From: Thermosynechococcaceae cyanobacterium YX3bin19
GTDB lineage: Bacteria > Cyanobacteriota > Cyanobacteriia > Thermosynechococcales > Thermosynechococcaceae
Direction of reading: 5' to 3'
Assembly (NCBI GenBank): GCA_030447595.1
Contig: JAUJON010000006.1
Span: 1-64,000 of the forward strand
Length of the DNA stretch: 64,000 bases
Below, in pieces: positions 31,803-40,600 of the stretch. The notes below the pieces were generated by a model, which was given only the letters and a program-made list of their open reading frames with translations, searched no databases and had not been told where the DNA came from. The position numbers were made by a program, and so were the translations under genes. Each line of letters starts with the position of its first letter. Within the stretch, counting starts at the first letter, position 1.

Positions 31803-32387
31803 CTATGAACCAAGCATAGCGGCCCAAGTCTGAGGCCCAACAACGCCATCACTGGTTAAGTTTTTGGATTCCTGAAAACTTTCAACTGCCGCTTGGGTTT
31901 GCAGGCCATAAACGCCGTCTATCGGACCTGAGTAGATCCCAGCTGCTCTTAGGAAGCTCTGAACGTCTCTGACTACCTGCCCTTGGCTACCAACTGTGAG
32001 CCTAGGAGCGCTACTAGCAGAGTATTGACTGAGGCTATTCCCTGCCGCAGGTGGTGTTGGAGATGGAGATGGGGTTGCAGGGGCAACTGGACTCGGGGTA
32101 GGAGTAGGTCCTGAGTCTGGACTTGGTGGAGTAGGCTGCGGGATTGCTGGAGCCGCGGGAGTTGGCGTTACAGGGGCCGTTCCCGGAGTCAGAGTAGGAA
32201 TCGCCGCCGGATTAGGCGTTGGAACTGCTGTTGAAGACGGTGCTGGACTAGATGTCGGGGTCACCGGTGTTTGAGTTTTTCCTGGCAAACTTTCAAACAT
32301 GAATGAGATTGAGGCGATCGCGCAAAGTGCCCCAAAGAACAAAGTAGGTTGACTCAATTTAGTTGCCATTTCTTCATCTCTCCTCAC
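31803..32387 (-). CDS. Exported peptidoglycan-binding protein with Pro-rich linker
   Basis: A 194-aa protein: a hydrophobic N-terminus (TLFFGALCAIASISFMFES), a ~85-residue linker of Pro/Thr/Ser repeats (PTPTPSPVAPATPSPSPTPP), and one C-terminal PG_binding_1 domain (VVRDVQSFLRAAGIYSGPID, TQAAVESFQ, GVVGPQTWAAML). It is likely anchored at the inner membrane with the domain in the periplasm. The internal ATG of MATKLSQP (~32369) may be the true start, with GAGGAGAGATGAAGA ribosome-type sequence before it. Same strand as tic22, ~60 bp apart. Intact. Confidence 0.85.
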   Translation of the reverse strand: MRRDEEMATKLSQPTLFFGALCAIASISFMFESLPGKTQTPVTPTSSPAPSSTAVPTPNPAAIPTLTPGTAPVTPTPAAPAIPQPTPPSPDSGPTPTPSPVAPATPSPSPTPPAAGNSLSQYSASSAPRLTVGSQGQVVRDVQSFLRAAGIYSGPIDGVYGLQTQAAVESFQESKNLTSDGVVGPQTWAAMLGS

Positions 32388-32492
32388 TATCGTGTAGACG
32401 GTCGCTGACCAGCATAGATAGTCTCTGAAACTGGTTAGCGACTAGACATACAGCAATCTAGACTGAATCGCGCTTATAACACTAACCATGCT

Positions 32493-32508
32493 ACAGTGCC
32501 GGCACTGT
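32493..32508. promoter_or_regulatory. 16-bp perfect palindrome
   Basis: ACAGTGCCGGCACTGT is fully self-complementary. It lies ~105 bp upstream of the PG-binding gene start on the minus strand, close to the GTGACA-N10-TGTCAC repeat. It may be an operator for a dimeric regulator or a small hairpin; there is no direct evidence for either. Confidence 0.4.
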
Positions 32509-32525
32509 GCAATGTACTGCCAAGG

Positions 32526-32547
32526 GTGACACCTTTGACACTGTCAC
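32526..32547. promoter_or_regulatory. Inverted repeat GTGACA-N10-TGTCAC, copy 1
   Basis: GTGACACCTTTGACACTGTCAC has 6-bp perfect arms and a 10-nt spacer. The same arms and spacing recur at 34011-34032. It is ~140-160 bp upstream of the PG-binding gene and 20 bp downstream of the decayed CRP-family gene. A dimeric regulator site is plausible by inference only. Confidence 0.45.
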
Positions 32548-32568
32548 TACTAACCCAATGCAAACCCT

Positions 32569-33110
32569 TTAGAAAACTCCGTCCCTTAGAATTATCTGGT
32601 GATTGGGTCCCAGCGTAATCCGTCCTTGTTGCTTTAGCTTGCTCAGCAGCCTTGTAACTGTAACCCGGCTGGTGCCAATTGTGTTGGCAAGGTTTTGGTG
32701 TGTTAGGCGAACACTTAAACGAGTTCCACCAACGACTGATTGACCAATTTCCTGCTTTAACAAGCGCAGCAGTTGACACAAACGGTCTTCTACCCGACGC
32801 TGTCCCGCAATAGCGAGTAGGGCTTCTGTCTGGCGTAGTCGCCAGCTCAGCCGGGGCAGCAGCTTTTGAGCTAATCCGAGAGACTCTCTATTTCTTTAGA
32901 GGAAACCAGATAAGGTTGGTATCCGACAAAGCCGTTGCCTGGTAGGTCTCTAAAGAGGTTAAACAAGAGCCAAAGGGCATTGAGGGCCTGCAAGCCCTAG
33001 CAGTACTTCTTCACCGTTAGAATGCAGCATACTCAACTGCACTAAACCTTGACAGACCTGCCAAATACCTAGGGGAGAGGAATCACTTCTCCCCTAGAGT
33101 AGACATGTAG
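32569..33110 (-). pseudogene. CRP/FNR-family transcriptional regulator, decayed
   Basis: The minus strand reads LGIWQVCQGLVQLSMLHSN, then GEEVLLGLAGPSMPFG (cNMP-like domain), then ETYQATALSDTNLIWF. After a shift near 32900 it gives LPRLSWRLRQTEALLAIAGQ, RRVEDRLCQLLRLLKQEIG and the DNA-binding helix QNLANTIGTSRVTVTRLLSK. It ends at 32569. The N-terminal part of the effector domain is missing or unreadable, and at least two frame breaks exist (near 32990 and 32890). It resembles cyanobacterial CRP-type regulators other than NtcA. Confidence 0.8.
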
Positions 33111-33243
33111 CCGCCGATCCTCACCAAGGTTAGAGTATCTCTCTAGCATTTGCCAAATTGTTAAGAGATTGCTTGATTAATCACCTGTCTGCCTTGACTA
33201 CCTTGGAAAGGAGTCATTGCTTTGGATTCCATTTTTACTGAGT

Positions 33244-33729
33244 CTAGCCCTTAAGCATCTGTCGGACCTGTTGCTGAAGTGCCGGATTCTGTTGGACGGA
33301 AGCCAAAATCTGGTTGAAGCGCTCTACCTCTAAACCTTGGCTTTTAACTGCTTGCTGCATCTTAGGCTGACTTTGTTGCTGAATCGCTTTGATCTGGGTG
33401 ATGGCTTTCTCAAAGTTCTGCTTTTCCTGCTGGGTAACCTTTGTACCAGACTGAGGATTTTGCTGCGCTTGATAAATCTGAACAAATCGTTGTTCGCTTA
33501 AGCCAATATGACGCTGAACAGCCTGAACCATCTCTGTCCGGCTCTGTTGCTGAATAGCTTGTAGCTGCTTAATTGCACTCGTAAACTTCTGAAGCTCCTG
33601 TTGGCTAACGTTTGCCTGAGGGGCTACCTGCTTAGGCTGAAGCGCGGGTGCTTGAGTTTGAGCTTGAGCAGATAGACCGGCAAGCAGCAAAGCCAAAACA
33701 GAACTGCCCGTAAGGAATAGCTTGAACAT
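33244..33729 (-). CDS. DUF4168 exported protein
   Basis: A 161-aa protein from ATG 33729 (MFKLFLTGSSVLALLLAGL), preceded by GGAGAAAG; the ORF track's longer start adds unlikely sequence. Signal peptide with cleavage after AQA, then a Gln-rich helical domain with two related units (LQKFTSAIKQLQAIQQQSRT and NFEKAITQIKAIQQQSQPKM) ending QQVRQMLKG. DUF4168 proteins are widespread in cyanobacteria and probably periplasmic; function unknown. Divergent from the aspartic protease gene, with copy 2 of the inverted repeat between them. Intact. Confidence 0.85.
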   Translation of the reverse strand: MFKLFLTGSSVLALLLAGLSAQAQTQAPALQPKQVAPQANVSQQELQKFTSAIKQLQAIQQQSRTEMVQAVQRHIGLSEQRFVQIYQAQQNPQSGTKVTQQEKQNFEKAITQIKAIQQQSQPKMQQAVKSQGLEVERFNQILASVQQNPALQQQVRQMLKG

Positions 33730-34153
33730 GGAACTTTCTCCTGATATGTGCCTAGTTGACTCGAGGACAGAAGTAATTGGGAACCGATTACTTCTATTAA
33801 ACTTTCGTTCATTTCGGCTGTTTCGCCAAGGAATTAGCAATACTGCGTCTCCCTTATCTTGAATCATTTCTGCCGGGTGCAGGCCGATCCAAGCGATCTA
33901 CATGATTCAGTAGGAGCCTCATTAGTAACGATTTTTGACCCTAATAAAGCTTCAAGAATACTACGCGTATAAGGCTACGTTGCATTCACCTCCCTAAGGC
34001 ATTGCGTGGGGTGACACTTTTTAGATTGTCACGTTCATTGGGTGTTACCGCTAAACTCCCTTAACCCTTCAGTTTCCTGGTATCAACTTAGCAAGTTCAT
34101 CGGCTAGGCAGGGCAACCTAAAGATCAACTCCCAGCTCTCATGGGTCTTAGGC
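33730..34153. other. Divergent spacer, 424 bp
   Basis: Lies between the DUF4168 start (minus) and the protease start (plus), so it should contain both promoters. The notable content is the inverted repeat at 34011-34032. No ORF of substance, RNA gene or terminator is seen. Confidence 0.5.
34011..34032. promoter_or_regulatory. Inverted repeat GTGACA-N10-TGTCAC, copy 2
   Basis: GTGACACTTTTTAGATTGTCAC has the same arms and spacing as the copy at 32526-32547 but a different spacer sequence. It is ~120 bp upstream of the protease ATG (34154) and ~280 bp upstream of the DUF4168 start. Conservation of arms with a variable centre is what a protein-binding site would show. Confidence 0.45.
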
Positions 34154-34841
34154 ATGACTGTTAAAATCTTGCTCGTACTAGCTAGCGTCATGGTTGCGCT
34201 TGGCCCGCTCCCAAACCTAGTTCAAGCCAATCAAGTGCTCCCCAAATGGAGTACATCCAACTCACGCACCAGGAGCATTGCTGAATGTTCAACTAAAGCA
34301 CGCGATTGATGCTCAAAACTGGCGCAGAGCTATCCAGATTGTGGACCAGATGATAGGGACTGTACCGCAACAGGCAACACAACTGCGAAGCTATCGAGCA
34401 GAACTACAAAAACTCCTCAAGGCTGGGGTTAGATTGCCGCCAACCCTCTCTCACCAGACAGAACCAGTCCGGGTTCAAATTAAACGACGGGATGGGGGGG
34501 TTGCAGTCATTGACGTTTTGTTCAATCGCCAGCAGCGATTTGAAATGGCTGTAGACTCTGGTGCTAGCATCACTGTTATTACCCGTCCCATGGCTAGGAC
34601 TTTAGGACTGACAACTGCTGATGTGATTGAGCGAGCGGTTTTTATTACAGCGAATGGCAAAATGATCATGCCAATTGTTTACATTGATGCCATTGAGGTG
34701 GGTGGTCTGGTGACCTCCCGAGTACCCGTGGCGATCGCTGGCTCTCAGATGACTATTGGGCTTTTAGGGCAAGATTTTTTACAAAAGTATGACGTCAGCT
34801 TCAAAGGAAATGTTATTGAGTTCCATGCTCACACCCAGTAA
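34154..34841 (+). pseudogene. Exported retropepsin-like aspartic protease, one frameshift
   Basis: ATG 34154 encodes a clear signal peptide (MTVKILLVLASVMVALGPLP, then AQ-type cleavage region) in one frame. Near 34275 the frame changes and ORF 34278-34841 gives the mature protein: a helical part (NVQLKHAIDAQNWRRAIQIV), then a retropepsin fold with active-site MAVDSGASITVI (DSG) and GLLGQDFLQKYDVSF. Only one lesion is needed, so this could be a recent mutation or a sequencing error. Clan AA proteases with one DS/TG motif act as dimers. Substrate unknown. Confidence 0.7.
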
Positions 34842-34898
34842 TTGAAGCCTGAGAACAAGTGGTTCATTGTTATAGTTTGAGCTAAGTGCATCTAAAAA

Positions 34899-35699
34899 TT
34901 GGTTGAAGTGGTTGAGATTGCTCGAATCTTCGTTTACCCAGTCAAGTCGCTTGATGGCGTTGTCCTCAGCCAGTCAACAGTGCTTGAAAGTGGGGCTCTA
35001 AAGTATGACCGGGAATTTGCACTGGTAGACTCGCAAGGCCGGTTTATCAATGGAAAACGCAGCGCTCAAGTTCATTCACTTCGTTCCTCCTTTGATATTA
35101 CAGCTAGGACTGTCTCTTTCCAGGGCAAAGCGACTGATCCACAAACCTTCTACGTGGATCACGAGCGGCCCGCAATTGAAGCTTGGTTAAGCGACTATTT
35201 TGGCATTGAAGTTCAATGTGTGCAGTCACTGGTGGGGTTCCCAGATGATACCAATGCCTCAGGACCCACAATTATCAGCACAGCAACTCTAGAGGTTGTT
35301 GCCTCTTGGTTCCCTGGCATTAGCGTGGATGAGATGCGCCTGCGCCTGCGCACCAATATTGAACTGAGAGGTGTACCGCCATTTTGGGAGGATCAATTAT
35401 TCACTGAAGCAGGCACCGTGGTTCAGTTTCAACTCGGAGATGTGCTGTTTGAAGGGATAAATCCCTGTCAGCGGTGTGTTGTGCCCACTCGCAATCCTCT
35501 GTCTGGTGAAGCTTATGGCCAGTTTCAGAAAATATTTATCCAAAAGCGGCAAGAAACTTTGCCCTCCTGGGTACCGTCGTCTCGCTTTAATCATTTTTTT
35601 CGACTGGCTGTAAACACACGGGTTCCTAAATCGGAAAGTGGGAAAATATTACAGGTCGGAGACAGTGTTAGGATGCTTGGAGTAACTAAGAACAGCTGA
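34899..35699 (+). CDS. MOSC-domain protein with MOSC_N beta-barrel
   Basis: A 266-aa protein: N-terminal MOSC_N barrel (IARIFVYPVKSLDGVVLSQS, REFALVDSQGRFINGKR) and C-terminal MOSC domain with the conserved Cys in INPCQRCVVPTRNPLSGEA. This matches the mARC/YcbX-like family that binds molybdenum cofactor and reduces N-hydroxylated compounds. The ORF starts at TTG 34899; GTG 34908 is an alternative. It follows the protease gene on the same strand. Intact. Confidence 0.87.
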   Translation: MVEVVEIARIFVYPVKSLDGVVLSQSTVLESGALKYDREFALVDSQGRFINGKRSAQVHSLRSSFDITARTVSFQGKATDPQTFYVDHERPAIEAWLSDYFGIEVQCVQSLVGFPDDTNASGPTIISTATLEVVASWFPGISVDEMRLRLRTNIELRGVPPFWEDQLFTEAGTVVQFQLGDVLFEGINPCQRCVVPTRNPLSGEAYGQFQKIFIQKRQETLPSWVPSSRFNHFFRLAVNTRVPKSESGKILQVGDSVRMLGVTKNS

Positions 35700-35761
35700 G
35701 CTAAAGACTGTTTCAATAGCTTTGTGTAGTCTACAGTTTGACCACGATTTAGAAGAAGTAT

Positions 35762-36193
35762 ATGCGATTTCGCGCCCTGGCTGTGATTGCGTTTACCTGC
35801 CTGTTTTGGCTTACCAGTTGGCTTATTAGCCCACCTACTCATGCCTTAACCCAGGTTAAGCTTTCTGATCTTTCTTATCACGACTGCCCACCTGAACTAG
35901 TAGGAGGAACTCTCTCTGGTGGATCTGGTGCAATGGCAAAATGTTTTATCGTCACAGGTAAAGCAGTAAATACCTCAAACAAGCCAGTCATTGATGCAGA
36001 TGTCTTCGGGAGGATTTACGATGCCAATGACGAGCCAGTGATGCAAAATCGAACTCGGATTGGTTCGATAGAAGAGATCCCTCCTGGAACCAGTGATTTT
36101 GAGGTAAGAATCAGTGTTCCAGACAACCAACCCATACCACTCAAGTTGGAGCAGTTTAAAGCAAGTGGCTTCACTGGTAAGGTCCGCCGCTAG
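35762..36193 (+). CDS. Exported FxLYD-like hypothetical protein
   Basis: A 143-aa protein with a signal peptide (ALAVIAFTCLFWLTSWLIS) and a beta-sandwich region resembling FxLYD/CARDB-like domains: GKAVNTSNKPVIDADVFGRI, then YDANDEP and IPPGTSDFEVRISV. Two Cys (HDCPPE and AKCFIV) may form a disulfide outside the cytoplasm. No catalytic motif. Family function unknown. Downstream of, and codirectional with, the MOSC gene. Intact. Confidence 0.7.
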   Translation: MRFRALAVIAFTCLFWLTSWLISPPTHALTQVKLSDLSYHDCPPELVGGTLSGGSGAMAKCFIVTGKAVNTSNKPVIDADVFGRIYDANDEPVMQNRTRIGSIEEIPPGTSDFEVRISVPDNQPIPLKLEQFKASGFTGKVRR

Positions 36194-36233
36194 CCTGGTG
36201 CCGGACGGACCATAAATCCTAGTAGTTTATTGC

Positions 36234-36518
36234 CTAAACTAATCCACTTCCAGCACCTGCTAGCAAACTAATCAGCAGTTGTAGCAGAAGAAAACCGAGT
36301 ATTGGCGATAGATCAATGCCACCTAGGGGGGGAATAATTGAGCGAAAGATATTGAGATAGGGATCTGTGAGCTGGCTTAAAAATGAAAAAGGAGGGTTAA
36401 GCCAGTCAATTGTGGGGAACCAGCTTAACAGAACCCGTATCAGGATTAAAAATAAGTAAATTGGCAAAAAATTGGCTAAAGCAGTTGAAACTAATGAAAT
36501 TGCTGCTGCTGAACTCAT
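36234..36518 (-). CDS. YggT family membrane protein
   Basis: A 94-aa protein with two hydrophobic helices and the YGGT signature: FLILIRVLLSWFPTIDW and LTDPYLNIFRSIIPPLGGID. Homologues in cyanobacteria and chloroplasts (YlmG/YggT) are linked to thylakoid or nucleoid distribution and cell division. Convergent with the FxLYD-like gene. Intact. Confidence 0.9.
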   Translation of the reverse strand: MSSAAAISLVSTALANFLPIYLFLILIRVLLSWFPTIDWLNPPFSFLSQLTDPYLNIFRSIIPPLGGIDLSPILGFLLLQLLISLLAGAGSGLV

Positions 36519-36677
36519 AGGTTCTAAACCCTCTCCACAAATAAAAAGATTTGTCTAAAGTTTAATCTAGCTGATGGCTGATGAAGCTTCACGGCTTAGC
36601 TGGCTATTCACACTCACCGCTCTGCAGATCTTCCAGTTATTAGTCTAAAACTTGCTTCTACCACACAGCACAAACAA

Positions 36678-36995
36678 TTATTCCCTTCGGTTCTGTTCAC
36701 TCCCATTGACGTTGCTTAATTGTTGACGCACCTCATCGATCGCCTCGTTTAGTTGGGCAATTTTCGCCTCTAGACCTTGACGAGCTTCTTCAATGTTGAG
36801 TTCGGTTGCGGCTCGCAGTTGGCGTTTGCGACGTCTGCCTAGCTTACCGCTAGTTGAGTTATTTTCTAAGGAAAATTCTTCGCCAGTGTTTGGCAGCCGA
36901 GACGCCAATAAGGCACCAAATATACCACCTACAAGCCCACCCAGCAGTGCACCTGTCAAAAACCCACCTGTAAAATTGTCACCCTGGTTGTCCAT
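36678..36995 (-). CDS. YtxH-like small membrane-associated protein
   Basis: A 105-aa protein with a Gly-rich N-terminal helix (GGFLTGALLGGLVGGIFGAL), a basic stretch (KLGRRRKRQL) and a C-terminal coiled coil (LEAKIAQLNEAIDEVRQQL). This is the YtxH/gas-vesicle-like layout often found in stress proteins; function unknown. Same strand as yggT, 160 bp upstream. Intact. Confidence 0.7.
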   Translation of the reverse strand: MDNQGDNFTGGFLTGALLGGLVGGIFGALLASRLPNTGEEFSLENNSTSGKLGRRRKRQLRAATELNIEEARQGLEAKIAQLNEAIDEVRQQLSNVNGSEQNRRE

Positions 36996-37091
36996 ATATC
37001 ACCATCGTTATTTTCAGCTTCTTCATACTAGAACCTTTGTGATTGCCCGTTAATTTTGAGTTTATCCAGATTCTTTATTAACGCCTGGTTG

Positions 37092-37317
37092 TCAGCACAT
37101 ACAATAAAGCGTCGCATGCAAAGGTTTCAGTTGCCGGAACACGCCCAACAATTTCTCTATGCGTTTGAACTCATCTATTAACGCTTGCATACCAACACCA
37201 ATCCCTATCCCCAATACCGTCAACTCCGCCAGTATCTTGAAAACTAGCGCGAGCAGGGGGTAGCTTAAGTAACAGCACAGCTAGAAAGGATGAAATTGAG
37301 CTAGCCATTCCGCTATT
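37092..37317 (-). pseudogene. Candidate 3' flank (host sequence) of the nested introns
   Basis: Downstream of the inferred 3' end of the outer intron the minus strand reads FKILAELTVLGIGIGVGMQA and LIDEFKRIEKLLGVFRQLK before stopping at 37092, a convincing membrane-helix/amphipathic pattern. Another frame just upstream reads MASSISSFLAVLLLKLPP. I do not recognise a family, and the upstream part of this gene is not identifiable. It may be the interrupted target gene or an unrelated remnant. Confidence 0.35.
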
Positions 37318-37426
37318 ATTAAACTCAGCGAGTCCCTCACGGAACCCGCTGGTCTTCAGAACCGTGCTTGAGGTAGGGTAGGCGACCAACGAGTTACCAT
37401 TGCTGGCACTTTTCCAATCGCCCCCC

Positions 37427-37468
37427 TCCAAACGACGCATGACCGTTTCCGTATCACGTCGCTCTCCA
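37427..37468 (-). ncRNA. Group II intron domain V (inner intron)
   Basis: The minus strand folds as a ~34-nt hairpin: AGCGACG, then TGATACG, a GAAA loop, CGGTCATG and CGTCGTT. The AGC at the base is the catalytic triad position. It starts 7 nt after the RT stop codon, the usual place for introns whose ORF lies in domain IV. Confidence 0.75.
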
Positions 37469-37474
37469 GTAATC

Positions 37475-39268
37475 TCAACATGAAAGGGCTTTGCCGTCAT
37501 AGCGCCCATACTGAATTTTGTGATGACATTCCAGGCACACCACCAGTGTTTTGCGGCGGCGTGCAGTCATCTTTTTCATCCAGTCTGGTCGTTCTGATTT
37601 TCCCTTTTGCGCCACGTCTGCTAGTTTGCGGATGTGGTGGACTTCAATCTTGTCCGTTGAGCCACAAAGTTCACATTTTTGGGCTAAGAGACGTTCAACT
37701 ACCTCACTACGGTTGCTCCAAATTCGACTATGACTGACATCATCATCGAGTGCGACCCACTTATTCCAATGCAGAGGGATTGCTCCAAAATGAGCTTTCA
37801 ATGGCTTCTTGGAGTCCCGATTGACCTTTACCTGAAGTACCTTGTAGGTACCCTCTTTGATGGTGATGGTGGTGGAGTATCGTCGGTAAATTCTCTGGCA
37901 GGAAGTTTTGAACTTGTTTGCCAGGGTCTTCACCAACGATAATTCCGTGACTCGTCGAAGCTTTCCCAGTGAGTGGAGGTTGTAAGCCATGCGGTAGTAT
38001 TGGACAACTCCGCGATACTCCGCCTGGTATTGGGACATGATGCTATACACATCATCGTTGATTCGCTGCGCGAGATGAATGGGTTTTCCCTTCCGCATGT
38101 ATTTTGCACAACGTGCGTTTTTCACGCTTGCAGGAACGCGAAGTCCGACACTGCCGTTGATGCAGCGTTGACCGCGATGGTCATGCTTGTCATCGGCGTG
38201 AAGGATGTGGATTTCGTACCCCAGGAATCGAGCCTTCTCGTCCCGCGCATGGGTAACGAGTGTCTTTTCATCACTGAGTTCTAGCTTCAACTGGGTGCGG
38301 AGAAACGCAGCCAGTTTTTGCTTGATTTCCACGGCTTCTGCTTTGGTTCCCACCAGTCCCAGCAGGAAGTCATCGGCATACCTCGTGTACCAGAGACGTC
38401 GAAAGTTCGGGTCGTGGGGGGCACGCGACGGGATTTTCTGAGCTTCACGGCTCAACCGTCTTGCTTCTTCCAGGTTCCCTTGTTTTCGAGCGTCTGATGC
38501 CGCGAAGGTTAGAGCGACATAGGGAGGGTTTGTTCTTCGGCGTTTGCCACGCGTGTAGACCGGAGTGAGTTCGCGCTCGACAAATTGATCTAACCTGTCT
38601 AGCACGAGATTGGATAAAATCGGGCTCACGACGCCACCCTGCGGGACTCCGCTGTAGGTAGCATTGTATTTCCAATTCTCCAAATAGCCTGCACCCAGCA
38701 GTCCATCGATAAGCCGAATGAAGCGATTGTCGTGGATTTTCTCGCGCAGGATGTTTAACAGAACAGTGTGATCTATCCTGTCAAAACACGCGCTAATGTC
38801 TCCTTCGATAAACCACTTTGTGCCTCGACCTTTCTGTGTGACATCACGCAAGGCAGTGTGGCAACCTCGCTTCGGTCGGAATCCGTGGGAATGATCACTA
38901 AACTGAGGGTCGTAGTAGGCTTCCAAAATCAGACGGATCACTTCTTGGAGAAGCTTATCCGACCAAGTAGGCAGCCCTAGCGGTCTCCGTTTGTGATTCT
39001 TCTTGGGAATGTAGGTGCGACGCACTGGCGTCCATCGATACCGCTCATAGCGCAGAGCTTCAATCAGGGTATCAATCTTTTCCAGTGACATCCCATCTAC
39101 TGTTTCCGTCGTCGCACCCGGTGTCATCGCCCCAGCGTTGCTGGACAGCTTGGCGTAAGCGCGAAGATACAGCTCAGGGTTGTAGAGCAGTCGATAGACT
39201 CCCTCCAGGGGCAACCCCTTGTATCCACGTTCACGTATGATGTTCAGTACCGTTTCGGCTGTTCGCAT
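37475..39268 (-). CDS. ltrA: Group II intron reverse transcriptase/maturase with HNH nuclease
   Basis: A 597-aa intron-encoded protein. RT blocks: RRPLGLPTWSDKLLQEVIRL, SHGFRPKRGCHTAL, WFIEGDISACFDRIDHTVLL, GVPQGGVVSPILSN and the catalytic YADDF. Then comes the maturase (X) domain (RGVVQYYRMAYN, KLRRVTELSLVKTLANKF) and a C-terminal HNH endonuclease (CELCGSTDKIEVHHIRKLAD ... CLECHHKIQYG). RT contacts its intron RNA for splicing, the HNH cuts target DNA, and the RT copies the intron. All motifs and the frame are intact, so the element may be mobile. Unusually, its host is another group II intron. Confidence 0.95.
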   Translation of the reverse strand: MRTAETVLNIIRERGYKGLPLEGVYRLLYNPELYLRAYAKLSSNAGAMTPGATTETVDGMSLEKIDTLIEALRYERYRWTPVRRTYIPKKNHKRRPLGLPTWSDKLLQEVIRLILEAYYDPQFSDHSHGFRPKRGCHTALRDVTQKGRGTKWFIEGDISACFDRIDHTVLLNILREKIHDNRFIRLIDGLLGAGYLENWKYNATYSGVPQGGVVSPILSNLVLDRLDQFVERELTPVYTRGKRRRTNPPYVALTFAASDARKQGNLEEARRLSREAQKIPSRAPHDPNFRRLWYTRYADDFLLGLVGTKAEAVEIKQKLAAFLRTQLKLELSDEKTLVTHARDEKARFLGYEIHILHADDKHDHRGQRCINGSVGLRVPASVKNARCAKYMRKGKPIHLAQRINDDVYSIMSQYQAEYRGVVQYYRMAYNLHSLGKLRRVTELSLVKTLANKFKTSCQRIYRRYSTTITIKEGTYKVLQVKVNRDSKKPLKAHFGAIPLHWNKWVALDDDVSHSRIWSNRSEVVERLLAQKCELCGSTDKIEVHHIRKLADVAQKGKSERPDWMKKMTARRRKTLVVCLECHHKIQYGRYDGKALSC

Positions 39269-39857
39269 CTCGCGTACCTCACGATTTCTGTTTCATCCGA
39301 TTACCTGTTCCACTTCGCCCTGTAAACGGTTCTCCCGTTTGCCCTGGTGGGGCGTGACTCCCACGACTACTATTGGAACTCCGTCACCTTAGGACTCGCG
39401 TCCCTTAGGCAATCCCATGTTCCGTCACCGATGAACGAACTAGAGCGACTTAGGCTTCCCATTCATGCCCTTCAATGAGTTCATTACTCATTGCCCATTG
39501 ATCAAGGCGTACTACAGACGAAACTTTAATCCATAGCTATCAATGGCATCGGTGTACAGACGTGATACCGAAGGATGTGCACGACCATCACTGGGCATTA
39601 GGATTCAGGCAGTTTAGCTTTAGCCGTATCGCTCAGGCGTTGCGGGACTGTACCATACACGTCTTCTGTTCCATCCCGCTTTACAAACAGGCTCTTGTCC
39701 CCCTTCTCTTTCGAGTTAAGGTAAGTTGTTCACCTTGGAGTCAATTGCCTTGAACTCCAGCCAACTGAGTTGGCAATTCAATCAGTACGTACCATGGCGC
39801 ACATTTTCACCCTCTACACGGCTCCTCAATGTCTTGGTGTTTGTCATACAGACCTTA

Positions 39858-40600
39858 CTATTGAACCGTCTTTGGCGGTTTTTTCGTCGTGGCAATGTCG
39901 ATGGAGAAGCTGGATGTTTTGATATTCATCTTACCGCCTTTTGAGCGGGGGATGTGGTGGTCTTGTTCCATAACGTCTCCATCCCTTGAAGTAAAGGTTG
40001 CAGTTAGGCATTTTCCCTTTTGTCTTTTGAGAAGTTTTGAGGTTCTCATGTTGATCTCAGGGTATCTTCCCCATTCTCGTGCTCCAGTAAATCCAGTCGC
40101 CATCGTAAGATCTCTGTTGCTTTGTACTTTTATGTGTCTCGTTATTGGAGTTTCAGAGTGTTTGGCAATCATCTTTATTGAGTCCCCAACTTTGGTGGCG
40201 AATCTCCATCCTTTCCCTTGGTCTATTAACCAGTATTTGTTAACAATCCAATGCTGGTTTTTGTTGGGATGACGGTGATTTGCCCAGCTTCTGAGCTGTT
40301 GGTGAAGCCAGTTGTTCATTTGGGAATATGCGTCCGAGCTGACCACTGTTGAAAAGTAGTTGGACCATCCGGTAATAACCGGGGCAAGTTCGTTTATAAG
40401 CGCCAACTGAGTTGAAGCTTTGTGAACTCTGATAATTTCCTTTAACTTCTCAATATGTCTGCTAATGTTTTCCTGGCTTGGTCTAATGAGTGTTTTGAAC
40501 CCCAGTGCTTTTCCATTAGGTGCTCTTAGCGGTTTGATTCTTTCCAGATGGGAATTGTCTTACCGTAAATCCTAGGAAGTCAAACCCTTATTTCCCTCAA
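39858..40600 (-). pseudogene. Group II intron maturase of the outer intron, N-terminally truncated
   Basis: The minus strand reads GFDFLGFTVRQFPSGKNQ (end of RT palm/thumb), ISRHIEKLKEIIRVHKASTQ and LAPVITGWSNYF (maturase domain), then an HNH nuclease (GDVMEQDHHIPRSKGG). The first ~350 residues, including the YADD region, are missing. Stops (TAA, TGA) lie just upstream of GFDFLGF, so the truncation predates the IS701-like insertion at 40609. A frame change occurs near 40530-40560. The protein belongs to a different intron subgroup than the inner one. Confidence 0.85.

Larger units (their letters stand above)
37376..39802 (-). mobile_element. Inner group II intron, complete, ~2.43 kb
   Basis: The 5' end GTGCGCC (minus strand 39802-39796) fits the GUGYG consensus. 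The RT ORF starts ~530 nt inside and stops at 37475. Domain V follows at once (37427-37468): AGCGACG / CGTCGTT stem, GAAA tetraloop and an AGC catalytic triad. A hairpin with CCAGC/GTTGG and an end near CGCCTAC (~37376) fits domain VI; the exact 3' boundary is uncertain by a few bases. It is inserted in domain V of the outer intron. Confidence 0.78.

Noticed and set aside
37171-37509. Minus ORF of 112 aa downstream of the RT gene
   Set aside because: It covers intron domains V/VI and flank; the composition reflects structured RNA, not protein.
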